A stretch of 7,885 nt of DNA from Chloroflexia bacterium (GTDB taxonomy: Bacteria > Chloroflexota > Chloroflexia > Thermomicrobiales > UBA6265): assembly GCA_013694885.1 (NCBI GenBank), contig JACDBO010000097.1, positions 1 through 7,885 on the forward strand, read 5' to 3'. The notes beneath the pieces are model-generated. The model was not told the origin of the DNA. It did no database searches and saw only the letters and a program-made list of their open reading frames with translations. Shown here in pieces: positions 1 through 6,143 of the stretch (the first letter of the stretch is position 1; each line of letters starts with the position of its first letter). Position numbers and translations under genes: made by a program.

Positions 1-117
1 ACGCCGAACGGGGTCACGGGACAGCGGACCGTCGGGACGGCAAGACTGAACCATCGACGTTTGACCCGCGCGCGCTCATCGAGCGTGCCGGGCACATGAG
101 GAGCGCTGGCGAGACTC
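1..117 (+). other. Upstream region, possible 3' end of a preceding gene
   Basis: No gene can be identified here. One forward frame is open from base 1 to a TGA at 97-99, and another is open from base 3 to a TGA at 132-134, overlapping the start of atpB. Either could be the end of an upstream gene such as atpI, which often precedes atpB. Neither tail is recognisable, and the hydrophobic character expected of AtpI is absent from both. A TTGACC at 61-66 resembles a -35 box, but no convincing -10 box follows at the right distance. Confidence 0.25.
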
Positions 118-1095
118 ATGGAAGTCCACGTTGAGATAGCGGCGGAAACGCTGTTCCACCTGGGCCCGATCCCGGTCACCAACGCCATGGTGACGATGGT
201 CGGCGTCATGGCGCTCATCCTCGGGGTTTTCACACTCGTCGCCCGCCGAGCACAGGTGGTGCCAGGACGGGGCCAGGGTGTCGTCGAACTCATCGTCGAC
301 TTCCTGCTCGGTCTCGTCGAAGGCACCGCCGGCAAGCGCAACGGGCGGCGCGTCTTCCCGCTCATCGGCGGCTTGTTCATCTTCATTCTTGCCTCCAATC
401 TCTCCGGTCTGATCCCCGGCGTCGGCTCGATCGGCGTCTGGCATGAGGAGGAAGCAGAGGAGGAGAGCGCCGCCGCCGTCGTCGAGCCTTCGACCACGGA
501 ACAGACGGCGCAGAACCAGGAGGGCGCGGCGGATCCGGCGGCTGCCGAGGGCGAGGCCGCGACGGCAGAAGGGGATGAAGCGGGCGGGCACCACGAGGTG
601 CTCGTGCCGATCCTGCGGTCGCCGAGCGCCGACATCAACATGACGCTGGCGATGGCGCTGATCACCTTCACGACCGTCCAGTTCTACGGCATCAAGTCTC
701 ACGGCTTCGTCGGCCGGATCAAGCACATGGCTGACCCGCCGTTCCTCTTCCCGATCGAGCTGATCTCCGAGCTCTCCCGTATCATCTCGCTCTCAGCCCG
801 GCTCTTCGGCAACGTCTTCGCCGGCGAGGTGCTGCTCGCGGTCATGTACGCGATGGCCGCGGCGATCCGCGTGGCGGTGATCCCGCTGCTCTTCCCGGTG
901 GTCTTCCTCTTCCTGGAGTTGCTTTTCGGCACGATCCAGGCATTAGTCTTTGCGCTGCTGACACTCGTCTACATCGTCCTCGCCTTCGGTGAGCACGACG
1001 ACCACCAGGAAGATCATGCTCGCCACGAAGGCGCGCGGGAAGACATCGGGCCGGCGGAACGCGGCGGTGCGGTGCCCGCGGCGGCGGGCGACTAG
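118..1095 (+). CDS. atpB: F1Fo ATP synthase subunit a (AtpB)
   Basis: This is the Fo stator subunit that forms the two proton half-channels against the c-ring in the cytoplasmic membrane. The 325-residue product has hydrophobic segments at about 23-42, 80-101, 173-190, 215-250 and 255-289. The family core is clear: SADINMTLAMAL at 170-181 and SLSARLFGN at 224-232. R228 is the essential channel arginine that faces the c-subunit carboxylate, and ELLFGTIQALVFALL follows at 267-281. Two oddities stand out. Residues 109-160 form a Glu/Ala-rich insert with 14 Glu, 2 Asp and no Lys or Arg. The C-terminus (about 291-325) is a polar tail with H293, H296, H300 and H303. At 325 residues it is longer than typical a subunits (about 240-270), mostly because of these two parts. 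GAGGAG at 98-103 is a rather distant Shine-Dalgarno (14 bases). Confidence 0.97.
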   Translation: MEVHVEIAAETLFHLGPIPVTNAMVTMVGVMALILGVFTLVARRAQVVPGRGQGVVELIVDFLLGLVEGTAGKRNGRRVFPLIGGLFIFILASNLSGLIPGVGSIGVWHEEEAEEESAAAVVEPSTTEQTAQNQEGAADPAAAEGEAATAEGDEAGGHHEVLVPILRSPSADINMTLAMALITFTTVQFYGIKSHGFVGRIKHMADPPFLFPIELISELSRIISLSARLFGNVFAGEVLLAVMYAMAAAIRVAVIPLLFPVVFLFLELLFGTIQALVFALLTLVYIVLAFGEHDDHQEDHARHEGAREDIGPAERGGAVPAAAGD

Positions 1096-1109
1096 CTACC
1101 ATGCGAGTG

Positions 1110-1141
1110 AAGCCGCCGGTGATGAATTTTCCGGGCGGTTT
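1110..1141 (+). promoter_or_regulatory. Stem-loop after atpB, terminator- or attenuator-like
   Basis: Fourteen bases after the atpB stop, bases 1110-1119 pair with 1131-1141. This gives ten base pairs, including one G-T wobble, with a single bulged G at 1133-1135 and an 11-base loop (1120-1130). The 3' arm runs into TTTCTC, a weak T-rich tract. The operon must continue into atpE, so full termination is unlikely. Partial attenuation or protection of the atpB 3' end is possible. The rest of the 155-base atpB-atpE gap shows no gene; a perfect palindrome CGAGCGCTCG lies at 1213-1222. Confidence 0.45.
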
Positions 1142-1250
1142 CTCGAAAACGTCGTGAGCGAACGCAGGGTGACACGGTGTTGCCCGCAGAGCACGGAAGT
1201 GGGGCCGGCGAGCGAGCGCTCGTGCGGCGCCAACAGGAGGGATTCGGCAG

Positions 1251-1493
1251 GTGTTTGGTTCAATTACTGAGGTAGACGCGGTGCGGTACATCGGTTCAGC
1301 CATCGCCATCGGCGTCGGCGCGATCGGTCCGGGCATCGGCATCGGTATGGCGGTCCGGGGCGCAATGGAGGCGCTTGGCCGCAACCCGGAAGCGGCCGGC
1401 GACATTCGGACGACCATGATCATCGGCGCCGCGCTCGCCGAGGCGGTCGCTATCTACGCCTTCGTGATCGCGATCGTCATCCTGTTCGTCTAG
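1251..1493 (+). CDS. atpE: F1Fo ATP synthase subunit c (AtpE), proton-type site
   Basis: This is the c-ring proteolipid, whose protonatable carboxylate carries ions through Fo. The 80-residue product is the usual size and forms a hairpin of two membrane helices at about 13-38 and 52-79. Helix 1 has the glycine-rich packing motif (GPGIGIG at 26-32). The polar loop holds R44-N45-P46-E47, which contacts gamma and epsilon. The ion-binding carboxylate is E64. The Gln and Ser ligands that Na+-binding rings such as Ilyobacter tartaricus carry are replaced by I31 and A65, so proton coupling is predicted. The start is the GTG at 1251, ten bases after a perfect AGGAGG at 1235-1240, the strongest Shine-Dalgarno among the atp genes. 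That suits the roughly ten or more c copies needed per complex. Confidence 0.96.
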   Translation: MFGSITEVDAVRYIGSAIAIGVGAIGPGIGIGMAVRGAMEALGRNPEAAGDIRTTMIIGAALAEAVAIYAFVIAIVILFV

Positions 1494-1549
1494 CGGGAGA
1501 CGCGCGCGTGGGCCGGTGAACCGCCCCGCGAGACGCACATCGCTGCTTC

Positions 1550-1586
1550 GCTCCGCGGCCGGTATCAATCGGGCCGGCCGCGGAGC
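1550..1586 (+). promoter_or_regulatory. Perfect 13-bp hairpin between atpE and atpF
   Basis: Bases 1550-1562 (GCTCCGCGGCCGG) are the exact reverse complement of 1574-1586, with an 11-base loop at 1563-1573. The stem is almost entirely G and C. No T tract follows, so it is not a standard intrinsic terminator. The atpF Shine-Dalgarno (AAGGAG, 1594-1599) begins eight bases after the stem. A stem this stable could block 3' exonucleases and stabilise the upstream atpBE message, or slow initiation at atpF. Both would favour more c than b. The structure is seen; the role is inferred. Confidence 0.6.
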
Positions 1587-1608
1587 CGCCACCAAGGAGT
1601 CGTAGACG

Positions 1609-2124
1609 GTGGAGGCACTCGGCATCAATGGCTGGCAGCTGATCGTTCAGCTGATCGCCTTTCTCATTTTTATCGTCCTGCTCTGGAAGTACGCGCTTGG
1701 CCCCATCGTGGGCGTCATCGACGCGCGGCAGGATCGAATCCGCGAGAGCATGGAGGCGGCCGAGCGGATGCAGCGGGAGCTGAAGGCGACGCAGGCGCGC
1801 AACGAGGAGGTCCTGCAGGAGGCCCGGCGCGAGGGGCAGGAGATCATCGCCAACGCTCGCCAAAACAGCGAGCAGATGATTGCCCGCGCCCGCGAGGAGG
1901 CCGACACCCAGGCCGACACTTACCTTAAGCGGGCCGAGGAGACGCTGCGGAGGGAGACCGAGCAGGCACGACAGCAACTGCGGCAGGATGTCGCCGACCT
2001 CGCGGTCGCGGCCGCCGGCCGGATCGTTCGTAAGGAACTCGACCCGAGCACGCAGTCGCGCCTGATCGAGGAGACGCTGGCCAGCGCATCGAGTGGCCGC
2101 GGGGACGGCATCGCGCGTCAATAG
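1609..2124 (+). CDS. atpF: F1Fo ATP synthase subunit b (AtpF)
   Basis: Subunit b forms the peripheral stalk that holds the alpha3beta3 head still against the rotor. The 171-residue product has one N-terminal membrane helix at about 8-28, followed by the short basic and Gly-Pro turn (WKYALGPI, 26-33). Residues about 35-130 are a long charged helix rich in Glu, Arg, Ala and Gln with no proline, as expected for the coiled-coil dimer. The end (about 130-158, AGRIVRKEL at 136-144) matches the delta-binding region. Only one b-type gene is present here, so a b2 homodimer is likely rather than the b/b' pair of phototrophs. The GTG start at 1609 lies nine bases after AAGGAG (1594-1599). It ends 16 bases before atpH. 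Confidence 0.95.
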   Translation: MEALGINGWQLIVQLIAFLIFIVLLWKYALGPIVGVIDARQDRIRESMEAAERMQRELKATQARNEEVLQEARREGQEIIANARQNSEQMIARAREEADTQADTYLKRAEETLRRETEQARQQLRQDVADLAVAAAGRIVRKELDPSTQSRLIEETLASASSGRGDGIARQ

Positions 2125-2140
2125 GCAGGATCTCTTCAGC

Positions 2141-2671
2141 ATGGCAAACGGTTCGGCGAAACGGTACGTGCAAGCTGTGGTCGGGCTGGCTCGCGCGGGC
2201 CGCTCGTTTGAGACGTGGCAGCACGATATGCACCAGATCGGCCAGTTGGTCACGGACCGGCAGGTCACGGCGTTTCTGAAAAATCCCAGCGTGCCGAACG
2301 AGACCAAGTTCAAGGCGGTCGACGCGGTGCTGGGCGAGACGAGCCAGGAGGCACGCAACCTGGCGCACATGCTGATCGAGCGGCGCCGGACCGGCATCAT
2401 TGCGGAGATGGTCACGCGGTTCGATGAGGCGGTGCTCGCCGAGCAAGGGATCGTGCTGGCCGATGTCACGACGGCCGAACCGCTCGACGAGGCGGGGCAG
2501 CAATCGGTGCGGGAGCAGCTCCGGCGGATCGTCGGCAAGGATGTTGAGCTGCGGCTGCACACGGACCCGGAGATCATCGGCGGCATCATCGCCCGCATCG
2601 GCGACCAGCTGATCGACGGTAGCGTCATCAACCAGCTCCGCCGCCTCCGCGCCCGCCTCCGCGCGGCGTAG
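2141..2671 (+). CDS. atpH: F1Fo ATP synthase subunit delta (AtpH)
   Basis: Delta caps the F1 head and joins it to the b stalk. From the ATG at 2141 the product is 176 residues, the usual size. It starts with the typical SAKRYVQAVVGLA helix (5-17), which is part of the N-terminal helical bundle that binds alpha. FLKNPSVP at 45-52 is also family-like. The C-terminal signature DPEIIGGIIARIGDQLIDGS spans 142-161 and is followed by a basic helix. The frame is open upstream to a GTG at 2093, but that start would lie inside atpF and adds residues foreign to the family. The ATG at 2141 has AGGCAGGA (2123-2130) ten bases upstream and is preferred. The gene is separate, not fused to b as in some Actinobacteria. 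Its usual neighbour atpA is pushed about 900 bases away by the next two genes. Confidence 0.94.
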   Translation: MANGSAKRYVQAVVGLARAGRSFETWQHDMHQIGQLVTDRQVTAFLKNPSVPNETKFKAVDAVLGETSQEARNLAHMLIERRRTGIIAEMVTRFDEAVLAEQGIVLADVTTAEPLDEAGQQSVREQLRRIVGKDVELRLHTDPEIIGGIIARIGDQLIDGSVINQLRRLRARLRAA

Positions 2672-2681
2672 AATCGTTGAG

Positions 2682-2697
2682 GTGCAGCCGCCTGCAC
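2682..2697 (+). promoter_or_regulatory. Small hairpin covering the start codon of the JAMM-like gene
   Basis: GTGCAG (2682-2687) is the exact reverse complement of CTGCAC (2692-2697), with a four-base CCGC loop. The proposed GTG start codon is the first three bases of the 5' arm, and no good Shine-Dalgarno lies before it. If the hairpin forms in the mRNA, initiation would be weak and might depend on ribosomes ending at the atpH stop ten bases upstream (translational coupling). A six-base stem can occur by chance, so the role is uncertain. Confidence 0.35.
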
Positions 2698-3224
2698 GAC
2701 CGCCAGGTGAATCCGCGTCGGACCGCATTCGCGCCGTGGAGGACGAGCTGCGGCAGTATCGATGGGCCGAGGTCGCCGTCGTTCTGGATCCAGCGACTGG
2801 TCGGGAGATCTGGCGAAAGCAAGGAGCCCAAGATGAAGTCGGGTTTGCCGAACACGAGTTGGTGATCATGGAAAATGCTCTGTTGGCACACAATCACCCG
2901 ATAGGCTGGCGCTATCCTGTGAGCGATCCCCGTCACGCGGGAACCTCGTTCAGCCAGTCGGACATTGCATTAGCGATGATGGCTGACGTGGCGGAACTTC
3001 GAGCTGTCACGCCGCTCCTGCGATTCTCCCTGAAACGTCCTGGCAGTGGTTGGCCCGATAGCGCGAAGGTGCTCGCGGATTACGATGCCATCGATCGAGA
3101 AGTAGAACTTGCCCTTTTGCATGACATGAGAAATGGTTCTATCGACGAAGCGACCGCAGTGGCACGTCACGGGCATGAAGTCGTGTCAAGGCTCTCGTTG
3201 ATGCACGGGCTGAACTACACCTAG
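2682..3224 (+). CDS. RadC/JAMM-like putative metalloprotease-fold protein
   Basis: The 180-residue product has an HNHP motif (H70-N71-H72-P73) followed by S91-x-x-D94, the His-x-His...Ser-x-x-Asp pattern of JAMM/MPN metal sites, including RadC. The preceding strand AEVAVVLDPATGREIW (29-44) resembles the strand-turn-strand before HNHP in RadC proteins, and E30 is a candidate for the catalytic Glu. The gap between the second His and the Ser is 18 residues rather than about 7, because GWRYPVSDPRHAGTSF is inserted. The pattern SFSQSDIALA followed by AELRAVT and FSLKRP recalls, from memory, HNHP domains in some phage and toxin-related proteins. There is no signal peptide or membrane segment. GTG 2682 is the likely start, ten bases after atpH; GTG 2736 is an alternative. 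Its stop overlaps the next gene's Shine-Dalgarno. The substrate is unknown and activity is not established. Confidence 0.65.
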   Translation: MQPPARPPGESASDRIRAVEDELRQYRWAEVAVVLDPATGREIWRKQGAQDEVGFAEHELVIMENALLAHNHPIGWRYPVSDPRHAGTSFSQSDIALAMMADVAELRAVTPLLRFSLKRPGSGWPDSAKVLADYDAIDREVELALLHDMRNGSIDEATAVARHGHEVVSRLSLMHGLNYT

Positions 3225-3237
3225 GAGGTAGGGTGAC

Positions 3238-3477
3238 ATGCCGTGGGAAGGCGATCTTTTCATTATCGATCGCGAACTGCAAATCCCGAGATTTAGTGAG
3301 ATGTGTACGATGTGTCGCCATCTTCGCGACACAAGAGATCGGACTTGCAACGCCTTCCCTGATGGCATCCCAATGCCGATCTGGATGGGAGAACATGACC
3401 ATCGCACGTCATACCCCGGCGATCATGGCATCCAGTTCGAGTCCGTCCAAAGCGAGCATCCGGCGCGCACAGGTTGA
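3238..3477 (+). CDS. Small Cys/His-rich protein, possible metal-binding partner
   Basis: The product has 79 residues and no function I can name. It contains C23-x2-C26, H28 and C37, then the block NAFPDGIPMPIWMGEHDH (38-55), with H53 and H55, and PGDHGIQFE at 60-68. From memory, small bacterial proteins share this layout: CxxC, a third Cys, AFPxGIP, a His-containing turn, then GDxGIxFE. A small zinc-binding fold is plausible. ATG 3238 is favoured by a perfect AGGAGG at 3223-3228 with nine bases of spacing. That site overlaps the stop codon of the JAMM-like gene, so the two are almost certainly translated together and may act as a pair. The DNA is about half G+C (29 of 60 bases at 3241-3300), far below the atp genes, which suggests transfer. 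There is no membrane segment. Confidence 0.65.
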   Translation: MPWEGDLFIIDRELQIPRFSEMCTMCRHLRDTRDRTCNAFPDGIPMPIWMGEHDHRTSYPGDHGIQFESVQSEHPARTG

Positions 3478-3575
3478 CGGCGAGCCATGTTCTGGTATCG
3501 AGGACATGACGGATTATTCCTGACTCAGAACGTCGAGCAGAGGGCCTTCGAGGCTAGCGAGAGGACGGAGTGAGC
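3478..3575 (+). other. Cassette-atpA junction, no gene seen
   Basis: This 98-base stretch joins the inserted pair to atpA. It has no credible gene and no strong terminator, so the cassette probably shares a transcript with atpA. A short hairpin GCCT-TCG-AGGC lies at 3544-3554. I found no clear direct or inverted repeat matching the left side of the cassette (2672-2700) that would mark an insertion mechanism. Confidence 0.4.
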
Positions 3576-3578
3576 ATG
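3559..3578 (+). promoter_or_regulatory. atpA ribosome binding site with tandem start codons
   Basis: GAGAGGAC (3559-3566) is followed by GGAG (3567-3570) and then by two in-frame starts, GTG 3570 and ATG 3576, separated by one serine codon. ATG 3576 is preferred, using GGAG at five bases or GAGAGG at eleven. The same layout recurs before atpD. Confidence 0.55.
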
Positions 3579-5189
3579 GCGGTACGGGCGACGGAGATCA
3601 GCGATCTGCTCAAGCAGCAGATCCAGGGCTTTTCCGATGAAGCGACGATTACCAATGTCGGGCAAGTGATCGCCGTCGGCGACGGTATCGCGACAGTCCA
3701 CGGCCTGAGCCAGGTCATGGCCAGCGAGTTGGTCGAGTTCCCGAAGGCGGGGGTGCTCGGTCTCGCCTTCAACCTCGCCGAGGATGAAGTCGGTGTGACC
3801 GTCATGGGCGAGTACACCGACATCGAGGAGGGCGACGAGGTCCGGGCCACCGGCAGCATCGCCTCGGTGCCGGTTGGCGATGCACTGCTCGGGCGGGTCG
3901 TCAATGCCCTCGGCGAGCCGATCGACGGCAAGGGGCCGATCCAGACCGACAAGACCCGCGAGATCGAACGCATCGCGCCCGGTGTCGTCAAGCGGCAGGA
4001 TGTCGATACCGCGCTCCAGACCGGCATCAAGGCGATTGACGCGATGACGGCGATCGGTCGCGGTCAGCGGCAGCTCATCCTGGGCGACCGCCAGACGGGC
4101 AAGTCGACGATTGTGATCGACACGATCATCAACCAGCGCGACAGCAACGTGGTCTGCATCTACGTCGCCATCGGCCAGAAGCGGGCCCAGGTCGCCCAGA
4201 CGGCGCGCGTCCTCGAAGAGAACGGGGCGATGGAGCACACCATCATCGTCTCCGCCACCGCCTCGGACCCAGCGCCGCTCCAATTCATCGCGCCGTTTGC
4301 CGGCTGCGCGATGGGTGAAGAGTTCATGGAGAACGGCCGCGACGCCCTGATCGTCTACGACGACCTGACCAAACACGCCCAGGCCTACCGCCAGGTCTCG
4401 CTGCTGGTGCGCCGCCCACCGGGCCGCGAGGCGTACCCCGGCGACGTGTTCTACCTGCATTCCCGGCTGCTTGAGCGGGCCGCCCGGATGCACGACGATC
4501 TCGAAGGTGGCTCGCTGACGGCGCTGCCGATCATCGAGACGCAGGCCGGCGATGTCTCGGCCTACATTCCGACCAACGTGATCTCGATCACCGATGGCCA
4601 GATCTATCTCGAAACCGACCTCTTCTACGCCGGTGTGCGGCCGGCGATCAACACCGGACTCTCGGTCTCCCGCGTCGGCGGCGCCGCCCAGATCAAGGCG
4701 ATGCGGCAAGTTGCCGGCGGTCTGCGGCTCGACATGGCCAACTACCGCTCGCTGGCGGCGTTCGCCCAGTTCGGTACCTCCGACCTCGACGCCTCGACGC
4801 GCCACCAGATCGAGCGCGGTCAGCGGATGACCGAGGTCCTCAAGCAGCGGCAGTACAACCCGCTGCCGGTCGAGGAGCAGGTCGCGATCCTCTGGGCGGG
4901 CACGGCCGGGCACCTCGACAACGTCCCGGTCGACCGGGTCCGCGAGTTCGAGGATCAGTACCTCGAATACCTGCGGACGTCGCAGCGCGAGCTGCTCGGC
5001 AAGGTGCGCGAAGAGAAAGAACTCTCCGACGAGATCACCGAGGCGCTGACCAAGGCGACCAAGGAGTTCAAGGCGCCTAACGACTATGGCGCGGAGCGGG
5101 CCGCCGAGCCGCCCGCTGCTGAAGATCGGCCGGATGAGCAGAAGGCGGCTGAGACCCAGTCAGGCCAGCAAGACGAAGCCGCGGATTAG
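3576..5189 (+). CDS. atpA: F1 ATP synthase subunit alpha (AtpA)
   Basis: Alpha forms the non-catalytic nucleotide sites of the F1 head and supplies the arginine finger to the catalytic beta sites. The 537-residue product has the N-terminal beta-barrel (about 25-95) and a P-loop GDRQTGKST at 170-178 with K176. The Walker B strand LIVYDD at 258-263 includes D262. RRPPGREAYPGDVFYLHSR spans 279-297. The signature PAINTGLSVS (356-365) is followed at once by R366, the arginine finger. The C-terminal helical domain ends near 501. Residues about 502-537 are an extra low-complexity tail rich in Ala, Glu, Gln and Asp, absent from typical alpha subunits (about 500-515 residues). ATG 3576 is chosen over GTG 3570, which would add only two residues. 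atpG follows after 18 bases. Confidence 0.97.
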   Translation: MAVRATEISDLLKQQIQGFSDEATITNVGQVIAVGDGIATVHGLSQVMASELVEFPKAGVLGLAFNLAEDEVGVTVMGEYTDIEEGDEVRATGSIASVPVGDALLGRVVNALGEPIDGKGPIQTDKTREIERIAPGVVKRQDVDTALQTGIKAIDAMTAIGRGQRQLILGDRQTGKSTIVIDTIINQRDSNVVCIYVAIGQKRAQVAQTARVLEENGAMEHTIIVSATASDPAPLQFIAPFAGCAMGEEFMENGRDALIVYDDLTKHAQAYRQVSLLVRRPPGREAYPGDVFYLHSRLLERAARMHDDLEGGSLTALPIIETQAGDVSAYIPTNVISITDGQIYLETDLFYAGVRPAINTGLSVSRVGGAAQIKAMRQVAGGLRLDMANYRSLAAFAQFGTSDLDASTRHQIERGQRMTEVLKQRQYNPLPVEEQVAILWAGTAGHLDNVPVDRVREFEDQYLEYLRTSQRELLGKVREEKELSDEITEALTKATKEFKAPNDYGAERAAEPPAAEDRPDEQKAAETQSGQQDEAAD

Positions 5190-5207
5190 CGGGAAGGACG
5201 GCGATCA

Positions 5208-6080
5208 ATGCCCAACCCACGCGAGATCCGGCGGCGCATCCGCAGCGTCCGCAACATGTCGCAGATCACGCGAGCCATGGAGATGGTCTCGGCGTCGAAG
5301 ATGCGGCGTGCCCAGGAACGGGTGCAGGCCAGCCGGCCGTACAGCGAACTCCTGCATCGCGTCATCGCCGACTTGTCGTCGCTTCATCTCGATGCCGAGG
5401 AACTTAAGCAGTTTCCGCTGCTCGCCGAGCGGCCGGTCCAGCGAACGGCGTTGATCATGATTACGCCGGACCGCGGTCTCACCGGCGCCCTCAACTCCAA
5501 CATCCTGCGCCGGGGCGCCCGCTACATCCGCGAGGAAGCGAACGTCCCGGTGGAGACGATCGCGGTCGGCAAGCGGGGCCGTGACTTCCTGCTGCGAACC
5601 CGTCAGGAGGTCGTCGCCGAGTTTCTCGGCCTCGGCGACCGGCCGACGCTGGACGAGATCCGCCCGATCGCCGAGGTCGCCATCCAGGACTATCTGGCCG
5701 AGAAGGTCGATGCCGTCCACGTCGTCTTCCCGCGCTTCGTCAACACCCTGACGCAGCGGCCGGAGATGATCAAGATTTTGCCGATCACGCGGCCAGAATC
5801 GGACGAGGAGGAGCGGCGCGAGGACTACATCTTTGAACCGAGTCCGGAGACGGTGCTCGAACAATTGCTGCCGCGCTACGTCGAGATTCAGCTCTACCAG
5901 GCGATCCTCGAAGCCATCGCCTCCGAACACTCGGCGCGGATGGTGGCGATGCGGAACGCGACGGACAACGCCAAGGAGCTGGTCGACGACCTGGACCTGT
6001 CGCTCAACAAGGCGCGTCAGGCGCAGATCACCAACGAAGTCGCGGAGATCGCCGCCGGCGCGAACGCGTTCAGGGTATAG
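5208..6080 (+). CDS. atpG: F1 ATP synthase subunit gamma (AtpG)
   Basis: Gamma is the rotating central shaft that couples c-ring rotation to the beta catalytic sites. The 290-residue product is a normal length. The N-terminal helix has the conserved RRRIRSVRNMSQITRAMEMV block (8-27) followed by SASKMRRAQ (28-36). The Rossmann-like middle starts with ALIMITPDRGLTGALN at 81-96. The C-terminal helix carries RMVAMRNATDNA (244-255) and ends with the family signature ITNEVAEIAAGANA (274-287). No regulatory cysteine-pair insertion of the chloroplast type is present; there are no cysteines at all. ATG 5208 has AAGGA at 5194-5198 nine bases upstream. Unlike the tight atpA-atpG spacing, 274 bases separate it from atpD. 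Confidence 0.97.
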   Translation: MPNPREIRRRIRSVRNMSQITRAMEMVSASKMRRAQERVQASRPYSELLHRVIADLSSLHLDAEELKQFPLLAERPVQRTALIMITPDRGLTGALNSNILRRGARYIREEANVPVETIAVGKRGRDFLLRTRQEVVAEFLGLGDRPTLDEIRPIAEVAIQDYLAEKVDAVHVVFPRFVNTLTQRPEMIKILPITRPESDEEERREDYIFEPSPETVLEQLLPRYVEIQLYQAILEAIASEHSARMVAMRNATDNAKELVDDLDLSLNKARQAQITNEVAEIAAGANAFRV

Positions 6081-6143
6081 AGGGTGTAGGTCGAAAGTAA
6101 CGGGTGGACATGCGAGCTGCAAACCGCATTCTCATTTCGAGTG

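Noticed and set aside
61..66. TTGACC as a -35 promoter element for the operon
   Set aside because: No matching -10 element lies about 17 bases downstream, so a promoter cannot be supported.
989..1270. Possible small gene bridging atpB and atpE on the plus strand
   Set aside because: It starts inside atpB and ends inside atpE, has a basic low-complexity product and no ribosome site. The gap is better explained by the stem-loop and the atpE leader.
1477..2697. Open minus-strand frame of 406 codons opposite atpF and atpH
   Set aside because: The translation is Arg/Ser/Ala-rich and low complexity, and both sense genes are certain.
2895..2906. HNH nuclease reading of the HNHP motif
   Set aside because: The surrounding residues lack the other HNH/ββα-metal features, while the strand before it and the SxxD after it fit a RadC/JAMM-like fold better.
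3233..3523. Alternative 96-codon frame overlapping the small Cys/His-rich gene
   Set aside because: The 3238-3477 frame has the perfect AGGAGG at proper spacing and a structured Cys/His motif; the alternative has neither.
3525..4913. Long open reading frame of 462 codons on the minus strand opposite atpA
   Set aside because: It lies wholly opposite a strongly conserved gene, and its protein is Asp/Arg/Leu-rich with no family motif. Such antisense frames are expected in GC-rich coding DNA.
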